This document shows, piece by piece, positions 8,428 to 16,872 of a stretch of DNA of 64,000 nucleotides. Each line of letters starts with the position of its first letter. The first letter of the stretch is position 1. The notes under the pieces are model-generated. The model was not told the DNA's origin. It was given only the letters and a program-made list of their open reading frames with translations, and did no database searches. Origin of the DNA: Gammaproteobacteria bacterium (lineage in GTDB: Bacteria; Pseudomonadota; Gammaproteobacteria; Steroidobacterales; Woeseiaceae); contig JAACFB010000003.1 in NCBI GenBank assembly GCA_009937615.1, forward strand, positions 62,001-126,000, read 5' to 3'. Made by a program: the position numbers and the translations under genes.

Positions 8428-8957
8428 TTCGACAATACCCGGGGTTACTTGCATGTCCGCGTCCTGGAACGGGTATTTCCCGGCGGACGCTGCAGCGCAG
8501 GCTCAGAGAGCGCGGCAGCAGATTCCGGCAGGTATTGCAGGGTGTTAAAGCGAGCCTCGCGAGCAGGTATCGACGGGACGGCCGCCTGAGTGTTGTCCAG
8601 TTCGCGGCCCAGCCGGGCCGCAGCGATCACTCGACCTTTTCAGCCGGGTTCAGGTCCTGGATGGGTCAAGCGCCAATATTGAGTATCTAGAGAGGCACTG
8701 CTCCGTTTCACCTTCGCGGGCCGGGGCCCGGGTAAGGGGCCGGAAGCTGCTCACTGACCTGTTGTCAGCATTGGCCTGGGTAAGGCCCGCTCCGGTCCGT
8801 AGCCGAATACATGGGGCGCTTGAGCAGGGTCAGCCTGGTGTCGCCCATGCGACAGGTATTCTTCAGCGTAGTTGCTACGATTATCGCAGCATCGGGTTAT
8901 CCCGGGGGGTTCGTATGCCCGGGGCCCCGGATATCAAGCTCCCAAGGGGGAATCAGG
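8428..8957. other. 530-bp intergenic region upstream of TonB receptor
   Basis: No convincing gene was found on either strand; short open frames here lack coding character and ribosome-binding sites. It is GC-rich with several short palindromes, including CCGGGGCCCCGG near 8921. The right half carries the Crp-type dyad and the predicted promoter of the receptor gene. The left half, just after the isomerase gene, shows nothing that I can name. Confidence 0.5.
8839..8881 (+). promoter_or_regulatory. Crp-type dyad (site 2) with -10 box of the TonB receptor gene
   Basis: TGTCGCCCATGCGACA at 8839-8854 is the most symmetrical copy in the window, with perfect 6-bp arms TGTCGC/GCGACA. A -10-like TACGAT at 8876-8881 ends 34.5 bp from the dyad centre, putting the start of transcription near 8888 and the dyad at -41.5, the class II position for CRP-family activators. 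The leader would then be about 70 nt to the ATG at 8958. No good -35 box is seen, as expected when an activator replaces it. Confidence 0.65.
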
Positions 8958-11468
8958 ATGGACTTTTTACAACGTAGCCTGGCAATTGGCCTGGGTTTGG
9001 TGATGGGCCTCTCGGCCTTCGGCGTACAGGCTCAGGAACAAGAGCTCGTATTTGAAGAAATCATCGTTACGGCGCAGAAGCGCGAGCAGAGCCTGCAGGA
9101 CGTGCCGATTTCGGTTTCGGTCGTTAGTGGCGAGAAACTCACGGAAGCCGGCATTTTTACTCTTGATGACCTGGCGCTCTATGTACCGAATTTCAGCAAA
9201 GGTGAATCGGCAATTGGGCCGATCATCCAGATTCGCGGCATCGCAACGGGCGCGAACCCGGCGTTCGAGCAATCCGTCGTGCTGTACTCCGATGACGTGT
9301 CGCTGAGCCGCGCGCCGCTGGCTCGCATGCCGTTCATGGACCTGGAGCGCGTCGAGGTGTTGCGTGGGCCACAGAACGTGCTGTTCGGTAAGAACAGCAT
9401 CGGTGGCGCAATCTCGATGATCAGCGCCAAGCCGACCGAGGACTTCGAGGGCAGTTTTTCAGTGCGCTACGAACCGGATTATGAGGACAGTGAAGTCACG
9501 GGTGTGATTTCAGGTTCGCTAAACGATAGCGTACGTGCACGCCTTGCCGCGCGCTACGCCGATTTCGGTGGCTATTACGAGAACGAGGCCCTGGATAGAA
9601 ACGAGGAGCAGCGTGAAGAGACCGCGGTACGCTTAACGCTGGACTTTGACGTCGGCGACAACGCCGAGGCGAGTATCAAGTTCGAGCACGACACGGTCGA
9701 CAGTATTGGCGAAGGTAACGAACTCATTTTCGGCTACCCGAATCCAAACGAAACCATCAACTTCGAAGTGGCTCCGGGCATCATTGTCCCTGTCCCGAAT
9801 CCTTTCTTTGGGCTCGATTACACGCAGACAGTTGCTGCGCTGCAAGCCTCGTATAACTTCGGGTTGATCCCGCCGAACCCGTTTTTCCCGCCTCCCGTTG
9901 ACGTCGGCAGTGACACGATCAAGCAGGATCGGATCCGCCGCACGGCATACGACGGCTACCAGGACCTGGACATGACCAATGTCGTGTTGACGTACAACCA
10001 GGACTTCGACGATTTCATGTTTACATCGATTACCAGCTACGTTGATTACCAGGAAGATCGACTTGGCGGAGGCGGCCTGTCCGGCATCGATATCAGTAGC
10101 ATCCTGACCTACGAGGAATACCAGCAAATCAGCCAGGAAATCCGCTTTACGTCGGACACTGGCGGCAGGTTCGAGTGGATCGCCGGCGGGTTTTTCCAGA
10201 GCTGGGATCTCCAGGCTGACGAGAGCACGCTGCTCGACGACATGAACCTGCCGGTCCTGCTGGGCATCACCGGCGGGTTTGCGGGACTGGAGGCTGCGGC
10301 TTTCCTGGACAGCACCCGCTTCTTCACGAGCGATAGCACAACGTACGCCGGTTTCGGCCAGCTGACCTGGAACGCGTCAGACAGCACGCGCGTGATTCTC
10401 GGTGGGCGCTACACGCACGAGGAAAAGACCGCCCGGCGCGTGGTCGATATCGTCAACCAGCTGACCGGGGAGTTCGACGCAATCCAGGCACTCGTTGCGT
10501 CTTGCGGGTTTGGTGTTGATTACAATACGTTGGGATCAATAAATGCGTTTGTCCCGTTACCGAGCTGCGCAAATCTTACGGCGCCAGAGGATACTTGGGA
10601 ATTCGGCATCTACAATACCCACGACACGACCGGCCGGCGCAACGAGGACGCGTTTACGCCGTCTCTGACTTTTGAATTCGATCTGGGCGACAGCCACCTG
10701 TTGTATGCCTCGGCATCGACCGGGTTCAAGGCTGGCGGTTTCGACTCTCGTGCGCCGCGCGAAAAGGCGCTCCAGTACGAGGACGAGGAAGTACTCGGCT
10801 ACGAACTCGGGCTCAAGAGCTCGCTCGCCGGTGGCAGGGCGCAGACGAACATTGCCGTGTTCCACTCGGACTACGATGACCTGCAGGTCAGCACATTCGA
10901 CGGCAGGGCGGGCTTTGTCGTCGGCAACGCCGCCGAGTACAGGGCACAAGGCGTCGAGTTCGACGGCCGCTGGCGGGTTACGGACCACTTCACGTTGTCC
11001 GGCGCGATTGCCTTTATCGATTCGGAATTTACAGACTATGAGAACGCATCGTGTAACGAATACCTGCTGCTAACCGGGCAGGTGACGTTTCCCTGCAGTC
11101 GCACAGGTCTCCCCGCCAGCAACACACCGGAGTGGTCCGCGAACCTGATTGCCGATCTCGTGTTACCGCTGACAGGCAGCATGGATTTCCGGGCGACGCT
11201 GGACGTCATTTACGAGGACGAGTATTTCACGGAGTCAACCAAGGAAATCGGCACGCTCCAGGACGCCTATACGAAGTTCAATCTTCGCGTTGCGCTCGAA
11301 GGCGACAAGTGGACGCTTGCAGTGCTGGGTAAGAACCTCAGTGATGAAGAAGTTATCGAGTTCAGCGGCCCGATTGCCCTGTCGGGTGCGGAGTTGGGCG
11401 CGCCCACCTACTTTGGATTCCTGCAGCCCCCGCGCACGATCGCTGCGCAGTTCGAGTATCGCTTCTAG
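8958..11468 (+). CDS. TonB-dependent outer membrane receptor
   Basis: 836 aa from the ATG at 8958, preceded by AAGGGGG. A signal peptide ends around VQAQ (residue 25). The plug follows: FEEIIVTAQKREQSLQDVPISVSVV is the start typical of receptors in proteobacterial catabolic clusters, and ERVEVLRGPQNVLFGKNSIGGAISM is the conserved plug segment. The rest is a 22-strand barrel ending in the BAM-type C-terminal phenylalanine (FEYRF). Receptors of this subgroup often sit in clusters for hydrophobic or complex organic substrates, so uptake of the island substrate across the outer membrane is likely. A rho-independent terminator follows directly. Confidence 0.93.
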   Translation: MDFLQRSLAIGLGLVMGLSAFGVQAQEQELVFEEIIVTAQKREQSLQDVPISVSVVSGEKLTEAGIFTLDDLALYVPNFSKGESAIGPIIQIRGIATGANPAFEQSVVLYSDDVSLSRAPLARMPFMDLERVEVLRGPQNVLFGKNSIGGAISMISAKPTEDFEGSFSVRYEPDYEDSEVTGVISGSLNDSVRARLAARYADFGGYYENEALDRNEEQREETAVRLTLDFDVGDNAEASIKFEHDTVDSIGEGNELIFGYPNPNETINFEVAPGIIVPVPNPFFGLDYTQTVAALQASYNFGLIPPNPFFPPPVDVGSDTIKQDRIRRTAYDGYQDLDMTNVVLTYNQDFDDFMFTSITSYVDYQEDRLGGGGLSGIDISSILTYEEYQQISQEIRFTSDTGGRFEWIAGGFFQSWDLQADESTLLDDMNLPVLLGITGGFAGLEAAAFLDSTRFFTSDSTTYAGFGQLTWNASDSTRVILGGRYTHEEKTARRVVDIVNQLTGEFDAIQALVASCGFGVDYNTLGSINAFVPLPSCANLTAPEDTWEFGIYNTHDTTGRRNEDAFTPSLTFEFDLGDSHLLYASASTGFKAGGFDSRAPREKALQYEDEEVLGYELGLKSSLAGGRAQTNIAVFHSDYDDLQVSTFDGRAGFVVGNAAEYRAQGVEFDGRWRVTDHFTLSGAIAFIDSEFTDYENASCNEYLLLTGQVTFPCSRTGLPASNTPEWSANLIADLVLPLTGSMDFRATLDVIYEDEYFTESTKEIGTLQDAYTKFNLRVALEGDKWTLAVLGKNLSDEEVIEFSGPIALSGAELGAPTYFGFLQPPRTIAAQFEYRF

Positions 11469-11481
11469 GCCTATGCAAACC

Positions 11482-11521
11482 GGGCGTGGCACCTTTAACC
11501 GGGTGCCGCGCCCTTTTTTTT
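11482..11521 (+). terminator. rho-independent terminator after the TonB receptor
   Basis: A 12-bp stem, GGGCGTGGCACC at 11482-11493 with GGTGCCGCGCCC at 11502-11513 (one G-U pair), an 8-nt loop and a run of eight T. It ends the receptor transcript. Confidence 0.9.
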
Positions 11522-11568
11522 GGTGTCTAATGAACGCTGCCGTTTAGCTGACGATCAGAGGCGCCGGA

Positions 11569-13035
11569 TTGCCAACGACACTGCAAAGCGCCGGTAAGCC
11601 CAGCCAGGCGAGATCCGTGCCCGTAAGGATCAAAGCGGCTTACGGCTTTGGTTCCGTTGCTTATGGCGTCAATAACGGCGGCTTCGATTACTTCCTGCTC
11701 TTGTTCTACAGCCAGGTCATCGGCCTGGACGCGCGTCTCGTCGGGATCGCGATCATCGCTGCGCTGGTCATCGATGCATTGAGCGACCCCGTTGTCGGCT
11801 ACTGGTCCGACAACCTGCGCTCGCGCTGGGGCCGGAGGCACCCGTTCATGCTCGCTGCGGCCCTGCCGGTTACCCTGAGCTATTTCCTGCTGTGGAATCC
11901 GCCCGCCGCCTGGTCGCAAGCCGGCATCTTCTGGTACCTGCTGCTCCTGGCCGTCGTCATTCGTACGTCGATGACATTCTACGAAACTCCCAGCGCTGCG
12001 CTTGTGCCGGAGCTGACCGACGACTACGTCGAGCGCAGCTCGCTGATCAGCTACCGCTCGTATTTCGGCTGGACGGGCGGCAACGCCGTGACGGTGCTGA
12101 TGTTCTTCTTCCTGTTCCCGGCGATGGCGACAGAGACGATCGCTGACGGACGCTTCAACCGCGGTAGCTATGAGCTCATGGGCATCATTGCATCCGCGCT
12201 GATCTTCACATCCATCCTCGTGTGCGTCATCGGCACAAGGTCCCGCATCAAATACCTCAAGCAGCCGCCACCGCCGCGGCGGATAACTGTGGCGATGGTT
12301 TTTCGAGAGATCTTCGAAACGCTCGCGAATCGATCTTTCCTGGCCCTGTTCATCGCCGCATTGCTTGGTGCGCTTGCCACGGGGCTGGCGGCCTCGCTGG
12401 CGTTTTATTTCTATACCTACTTCTGGGAATTTACGTCAGTCCAGACCGGACTGATCACGATGGGGGTTTTCATTGCCGCGATAATCGGCTTCATTCTGGC
12501 GCCGATCGTGACGCGCCGCGTCGGCAAGAAGCGCGGTGCGATGGTCATCGGCATCATCGCTTTTGCAGGGGCACCTTTGCCGATCATGTTGCGACTCGCG
12601 GATGTACTGCCCGAAAACGGCACGCCGTTCGTCTTCTGGTTCGTATTCACCGCTGGCGTCATCGACCTCGGACTGATTATCTGCTTCCAGATTCTGTACA
12701 CGTCGATGATGGCGGACCTCGTCGAGCAGAGTGAACTGAAGACGGGGCGTCGCTCCGAAGGGGTTTTCTTTTCGTCGGTCACGTTTATCCGCAAGAGCGT
12801 GCAGGGATTCGGCCTGCTGCTGGCATCTTTCGTATTGCACCTGGCGCAGTTCCCGGCAGGTGCCGCGGTCGGGCAGGTGTCGGACGAGGCCGTGTGGCGG
12901 CTCGGCGCCTATTATGTCCCGGCGATTCTGACGATCTGGATGTTGATGATGGCCGTGATCTCTGCGTATCAGCTCGATCGTGCCGGGCATGAGGAAAACC
13001 TGCGCAAGCTGGCTGCGGGCCGCTTGCCCGATTGA
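11569..13035 (+). CDS. MFS transporter, GPH (MelB-like) family
   Basis: 488 aa from a TTG start preceded by AGAGG; a GTG 16 codons in (11617) is an alternative. About 12 hydrophobic segments are visible. The family marks are an early FDYFLLLFYSQVIGL helix, DALSDPVVGYWSDNLRSRWGRRHPFML between helices 2 and 3, and an EGVFFS segment in the C-half. GPH symporters move glycosides or other organic solutes with a cation across the inner membrane. A paralogue of the same type is encoded at 18786-20204. Being next to the receptor, it could complete uptake of the same compound, although a terminator separates the two genes. Confidence 0.9.
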   Translation: MPTTLQSAGKPSQARSVPVRIKAAYGFGSVAYGVNNGGFDYFLLLFYSQVIGLDARLVGIAIIAALVIDALSDPVVGYWSDNLRSRWGRRHPFMLAAALPVTLSYFLLWNPPAAWSQAGIFWYLLLLAVVIRTSMTFYETPSAALVPELTDDYVERSSLISYRSYFGWTGGNAVTVLMFFFLFPAMATETIADGRFNRGSYELMGIIASALIFTSILVCVIGTRSRIKYLKQPPPPRRITVAMVFREIFETLANRSFLALFIAALLGALATGLAASLAFYFYTYFWEFTSVQTGLITMGVFIAAIIGFILAPIVTRRVGKKRGAMVIGIIAFAGAPLPIMLRLADVLPENGTPFVFWFVFTAGVIDLGLIICFQILYTSMMADLVEQSELKTGRRSEGVFFSSVTFIRKSVQGFGLLLASFVLHLAQFPAGAAVGQVSDEAVWRLGAYYVPAILTIWMLMMAVISAYQLDRAGHEENLRKLAAGRLPD

Positions 13036-13037
13036 AA

Positions 13038-13063
13038 GCCCGAGGGTCAGACCAGACCCGGGC
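13038..13063. terminator. candidate bidirectional terminator
   Basis: GCCCG-A-GGGTC at 13038-13048 can pair with GACCCGGGC at 13055-13063, leaving one bulged base and a 6-nt loop. It lies between the converging genes ending at 13035 and 13069. No T-run follows. Confidence 0.4.
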
Positions 13064-13068
13064 CAAAC

Positions 13069-13323
13069 TCAGTTCACCAGGTAGACCTCGTCGTTTTCCC
13101 TGGTGTGTTCGACGACTTTGAGCCCGATATCGTCGCCCGGCTTTGCGACGTCGATCGTCGCATGGTCGATCTCCATCGAATTCACCGTCTGCTCGAAGTC
13201 CGAGGTATGGCCCCGGATGTGAATCTTGTCGCCGATGTGCAGTTCACCGTCGGTAACCAGGACGCCGGCTACGTGCAGGTGATTGTAGTAGTGAGTCACT
13301 GTGCCAATCTGTTTCTCAGTCAT
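13069..13323 (-). CDS. stand-alone elongation factor Tu domain 2-like protein
   Basis: 84 aa. The sequence reads like the second, beta-barrel domain of translational GTPases: IGTVTHYYNHLHVAGVLV, GELHIGDKIHIRG and an ending DDIGLKVVEHTRENDEVYLV, but no GTPase domain is attached. Small proteins of this kind are known as translation elongation factor-like proteins, often encoded far from ribosomal genes. The molecular role is not known to me. The gene converges on the symporter gene, and 143 bp separate it from the oxygenase-like gene at 13467. Confidence 0.75.
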   Translation of the reverse strand: MTEKQIGTVTHYYNHLHVAGVLVTDGELHIGDKIHIRGHTSDFEQTVNSMEIDHATIDVAKPGDDIGLKVVEHTRENDEVYLVN

Positions 13324-13466
13324 GTCAGTCTCCTAACACGCTCCCAGCATCACCCGTGCTTTCCGGCGCCGTCAATTCTGGGAATTACTTAGTTGCTCGG
13401 CGATGCGGCGGTTGCCGTGCCCTGGCGGAGTTGTCGCCTGTCGCCCGATACCGGGCTCGACCAAGG

Positions 13467-14501
13467 TTAAGGCGGGGGCAGATCCGCAGGAGAACCGGAG
13501 CCGGCGCGGGGAAAGCGCACGAAGTTTTCGACCATCATGAGCGCGAATTGCGTCGGCTCGGGGCGGGCGCCGTCGAGAACGCCGCGCTCGCGCAGTGCGG
13601 CTTCGAGCCGGTCGAGGATGAATTCGACCGTCAGGTTATCGCTGCCTTCAGCCCATAACGCTTCCTCGGCCGCGTCGCTGAAGCAATAGGCTTTCCAGGA
13701 TATCGAGTAGCGCAAGTCCGGCCAGCCATAGCCAGCCAGGGCGCGCTCGCCGTTACGCAGCTGCCACTGGTCCTGCCCCAGAAAATGCAGCCTGGTTTCC
13801 CGGTCGATCCCGGGCAAATCGGGCTGCACCTCAACCACTCGTTCGACACCGTGAAAAACCGCGTCGGTATCGAGCAGGATGGCCGAATTATGGGTGGCCG
13901 GAATCGATTCACGGGTGGCCTCCGGCCCGTCCGGATAAAACGTAAAAGCGCCGCCCCGGGCTGCTCCAAACCAGGATACGCAGGTCACTATCGGGATACG
14001 CCATTGATCGAAAAGCCCGGAGTGCAGCATGGTCACCAGGAGCCACTGGGGCAGCTCCTTGCGATTGGCGCCGCGAAACTCCGGCACGTCGGTGTGTATG
14101 GCCAGCTCCTGGCCCGGTACCAGGATGTTGGCATAGACGATCGCCGGGACGATGATGTTGCGGCCCGAGATTTGCTGCGCGGCCTGCTTGATCGCCGGGT
14201 GTTCCATGAAAGATTCGATACCCGCCGCCTGGACGTCGCTGCCGTAAGCATACGTTTCGCGAAAATAATTGGTTCGCTGGATGGCCGTGCCGGGGTCGTC
14301 GGGATTGCCGCTGCCATCGATGCCGGCCGTTATATAGTGAAACGCCGCATCGAAGCGCTGCGGCAGCTGCTCGCCGAGGCCCTCGTTCGACCCTTCGTCA
14401 GCGTAGGTACCGAAGGAGCCGAATGACTCGGCGATACGCAGCATGTTGTCGGCGTCCCCGGTCGACAGGAACGGGGCGATATGCTGGAAGTTTGCGCGCA
14501 T
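13467..14501 (-). CDS. putative 2-oxoglutarate/Fe(II)-type oxygenase-like protein
   Basis: 344 aa. I do not recognise a close family, but the spacing of possible iron ligands is that of a cupin-fold dioxygenase: H136-x-D138 in LAIHTDVPEF and H217 in AVFHGVERV, with Arg221 close behind, and a run of beta-strand-like sequence between. The region around 174-190 (CVSWFGAARGGAFTFYP) would form the core barrel. It is the last gene of the phasin, wax-synthase and oxygenase string reading leftward, 140 bp after the acyltransferase, and so is probably expressed with lipid storage genes. It could hydroxylate a lipid-derived substrate; that is inference. Confidence 0.5.
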   Translation of the reverse strand: MRANFQHIAPFLSTGDADNMLRIAESFGSFGTYADEGSNEGLGEQLPQRFDAAFHYITAGIDGSGNPDDPGTAIQRTNYFRETYAYGSDVQAAGIESFMEHPAIKQAAQQISGRNIIVPAIVYANILVPGQELAIHTDVPEFRGANRKELPQWLLVTMLHSGLFDQWRIPIVTCVSWFGAARGGAFTFYPDGPEATRESIPATHNSAILLDTDAVFHGVERVVEVQPDLPGIDRETRLHFLGQDQWQLRNGERALAGYGWPDLRYSISWKAYCFSDAAEEALWAEGSDNLTVEFILDRLEAALRERGVLDGARPEPTQFALMMVENFVRFPRAGSGSPADLPPP

Positions 14502-14641
14502 ACCGAGAGTTCAACTCAGTCCGGGCAAAAGCGCAACCCATCGGAACGGCGCCCCCGGCGGTGGTAAGCATTCCGGCGATCGGAACGTGCGCCGGTCATC
14601 GATGGCGCCGCGAAGCCGCCCGGCCGGTCCGTGCCAGAACT

Positions 14642-16075
14642 TCAGGCACTTAGTTTTGCTGGCTCGTCTTCGGCATAAGCCGCTTTTAGCTCATCGAACG
14701 ATTCGCGCAGGTACGTCGCGTAGGTCGCCGGGTCCGGAATCATGTCGCGGCAGCAGGTAATGCTGATGGTCAGCCGTCCAGCGTAACTCGTTACAGCATG
14801 GAACAGCCCATTGCCATCGGCGCTCAGGCCGAGTCCGAACGAATTGAGCAACTTCGCTCCGTTGCTGTAGATCGGCGTAGGCGATCCCGGGACGTTGGTA
14901 ATGACCGTATTGAAGACCGGCTGTACGTGATTGGCCAGGCCTTGCTCCGCCGCAACGCGCGCGCCGAGGGCGGCGAGCTGCGTCGGCATGAAGTTGGCCA
15001 TCTCGACCATGGTTTTTGCGCCGATCGCGTGGGTGAGCGCCTTGGCATTGCGTGTTTCGGTAATGATTGCCGCCAGTCGTCCGGCCGCATCGGCGACGTT
15101 GGTGTGCAGAGGCACGGCCATGGCCGTGACTTCGTTGCCGCCTCTGGCCGTGGCGTTCGGATCGCGGACGCTGATCGGGCACATGCTGACGAGGCTGCGC
15201 CGGGGAAGTTCGTCGTTAGCCTCGAGATAGCGGCGCAAGGCGCCCGCGCAGATTGCGAGCACGACGTCGTTGACGGTGCCGCCGGCCTCGTTCTTGACGG
15301 CGCGGATCTCGTCGAGCGAGTAATCCACGCCTTCGAAAACGCGGTGCGCCGATACCGTGCCGTTGAACCGTGTCCGGGGGACCGGCCGCTGGATGTCGAG
15401 CGCACGATCAGCCAGCGCCTGCAGACTGCCGCTCCAGCCGGCGAGCGCTTTCTGCATGAATTCCATGTAGCGCAGCGGCTTGAGTGCGTTGTTTTGAAAA
15501 GCCAGGATCGCCAGTTCCGCTGCAGTCGGCACCGGGTCGGGCTGCCACTCTTCGGATCCCGGAACATCGCGAATTTCGGGCGTCGGGTCGCAAAGCGCGG
15601 TACCGATATCTGCAACAGATTTACCGTCGATCGCCGCGTGGTGAGTTTTTGTCAGCGTTGCGAAAGAGCCCCGCGGAAAGCCTTTTACGTTGTCCAGGCC
15701 CTCTATTACATATAGCTCCCAGAGTGGCCTGGACCGGTCAAGCGGCCGCGCATACAGGCGCGCAACCTGGATACACAGCTGCCGCCAGTCGCCCGGCTTG
15801 GGCAGCGCGATGTGGCGAATATGGAATTCCGGATCGAACGAATGGTCGCGTACCCAGTATGGGAAGTCTGCGTTGAACGGCACTTCGAACACCCGTTCCC
15901 TGAGATACGGAGCCAGGTGGGCGCGATCCTGCATCGTCTGGATGACGCGCTTGAAGCGGACAATGCCGCCCGGTGCCGTGGACGGGTCAAAAATGGATAA
16001 CGTGCCGACGTGCATCGGCTGCGCCGGTGTCTCCTGGAACAGGAACAGTGAATCAATGCCGCTTAGTTGTCGCAT
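14642..16075 (-). CDS. wax ester synthase / diacylglycerol acyltransferase (WS/DGAT) 1
   Basis: 477 aa, the usual length for the family. The catalytic HHxxxDG motif is HHAAIDG at residues 145-151; the second conserved segment, NDVVLAICAGALRRYL, is in the C-terminal half, followed by PLHTN and NVPGSP. The enzyme esterifies fatty alcohols or diacylglycerol with acyl-CoA to make storage wax or triacylglycerol at the inner membrane. It lies 76 bp downstream of a phasin gene on the same strand. A close paralogue with the same motif numbering is encoded at 33887-35425, also next to a phasin. Confidence 0.93.
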   Translation of the reverse strand: MRQLSGIDSLFLFQETPAQPMHVGTLSIFDPSTAPGGIVRFKRVIQTMQDRAHLAPYLRERVFEVPFNADFPYWVRDHSFDPEFHIRHIALPKPGDWRQLCIQVARLYARPLDRSRPLWELYVIEGLDNVKGFPRGSFATLTKTHHAAIDGKSVADIGTALCDPTPEIRDVPGSEEWQPDPVPTAAELAILAFQNNALKPLRYMEFMQKALAGWSGSLQALADRALDIQRPVPRTRFNGTVSAHRVFEGVDYSLDEIRAVKNEAGGTVNDVVLAICAGALRRYLEANDELPRRSLVSMCPISVRDPNATARGGNEVTAMAVPLHTNVADAAGRLAAIITETRNAKALTHAIGAKTMVEMANFMPTQLAALGARVAAEQGLANHVQPVFNTVITNVPGSPTPIYSNGAKLLNSFGLGLSADGNGLFHAVTSYAGRLTISITCCRDMIPDPATYATYLRESFDELKAAYAEDEPAKLSA

Positions 16076-16151
16076 GACCCGGGCTTCCTCGATTGCGAAT
16101 CCCGGGCAGCTAAACAGCTACCCGGGATCTGCGGTTCCTGCCGACGTTAAT

Positions 16152-16523
16152 CTAGGCTGCTTTTTCTTTCTTTTTTGGAGCAGCAGTGTCGGCAGCTTTG
16201 TCACCGGAAGCCGGCGCGTAGATCGTCTTGAGCTCGCTCTGCAGCACTTCCCATGACTTCTTGTTTTCTTCATAAAGGTTCTGCAACGCGCTGCGGACGG
16301 TTTCTTCATAGGCGACGTTGGCTTCGAATGCTTCGTTAAACGTCTTGGATTCGCTGATCTTCTTGAGGCTCTCGACGCGAGAATCGGTCAGCGCTGCGAA
16401 AGAGGCCACGTTGCGTTTTACGAGGTCGTCGAAATACTTGCTCTGGGCGACCCAGGCAGACGTGTTGCTCTTGATTGCTGATTCCAACAAATCCTTGATC
16501 TTGTCCGGTGTCATGTCGTTCAT
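16152..16523 (-). CDS. phasin family protein 1
   Basis: 123 aa. A helical, amphipathic protein with no membrane span: DLLESAIKSNTSAWVAQSKYFDDLVKRN, then ESKTFNEAFEANVAYEETVRSALQNLYEENKKSWEVL, and a short Ala/Lys-rich tail. Phasins coat PHA or lipid granules. It resembles the phasin at 35546-36061 in the core (RTFNQAFEAN versus KTFNEAFEAN) but lacks that protein's long repeat tail. The gene heads an operon with WS/DGAT 1. Its predicted promoter has a Crp-type dyad at -41.5. Confidence 0.85.
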   Translation of the reverse strand: MNDMTPDKIKDLLESAIKSNTSAWVAQSKYFDDLVKRNVASFAALTDSRVESLKKISESKTFNEAFEANVAYEETVRSALQNLYEENKKSWEVLQSELKTIYAPASGDKAADTAAPKKKEKAA

Positions 16524-16565
16524 TTGAGTAGCTCCTGATTGATGACTTAGTAACGACTGGACACC

Positions 16566-16608
16566 AATTTACGCATTGGAAGTGGGCCTGTCTGTCACTC
16601 GGGAGACA
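16566..16608 (-). promoter_or_regulatory. Crp-type dyad (site 3) with phasin 1 promoter
   Basis: TGTCACTCGGGAGACA at 16593-16608. Reading leftward, TAAATT (16571 to 16566) ends 34.5 bp from the dyad centre, so the dyad would be at -41.5 of the phasin 1 transcript. It lies 69 bp before the phasin ATG. Confidence 0.65.
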
Positions 16609-16614
16609 GGCACT

Positions 16615-16657
16615 TGTCGCGGAGGAGACAGCTATCGATAGCCTGCCGGCATAGTAT
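16615..16657 (+). promoter_or_regulatory. Crp-type dyad (site 4) with rightward promoter
   Basis: TGTCGCGGAGGAGACA at 16615-16630, centred exactly 22 bp (two helical turns) from site 3. Reading rightward, TAGTAT at 16652-16657 ends 34.5 bp from its centre, again the -41.5 layout. It would drive the monooxygenase remnant, hydrolase and SDR genes that start at 16694. Confidence 0.65.
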
Positions 16658-16693
16658 CTGTGCCATCCGATATCCCCGGCCCGACCCTGAATA

Positions 16694-16863
16694 ATGACCC
16701 AAACCGCACATAGCGAAACGGTCGCTGCGGCTGCGCAAGCCGATACCAAAAAAGTACTCGATGTACTGGTGATCGGCACGGGCTTCGCGGGCGTCTGCTG
16801 GCCAAAACCAGGTGGAGCGATTTCGAGGTCTCGGAGCCTGTCCGAATGGACAGGGCCGCCTGA
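16694..16863 (+). pseudogene. flavin-containing monooxygenase remnant, internal deletion
   Basis: The first 35 or so codons read as the start of a Baeyer-Villiger or other flavin monooxygenase: a short leader, then VLDVLVIGTGFAG, the FAD-binding motif. The open frame then becomes meaningless. From 16801 a different frame reads AKTRWSDFEVSEPVRMDRAA and stops at 16861-16863, which looks like the natural C-terminus of such an enzyme, 9 bp before the next start codon. The normal length is about 500 aa, so roughly 1.3 kb appears to be missing between the two ends, with a frame change. A perfect 7-bp stem lies inside the tail at 16837-16854. The promoter in front still looks intact. Confidence 0.6.
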
Positions 16864-16872
16864 GGTTCCCGC

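Noticed and set aside
16837-16854. CCTGTCCGAATGGACAGG palindrome as a tenth regulator site
   Set aside because: TGTCC-GAAT-GGACA has the wrong spacing (6 between TGTC and GACA) and lies inside the monooxygenase remnant.
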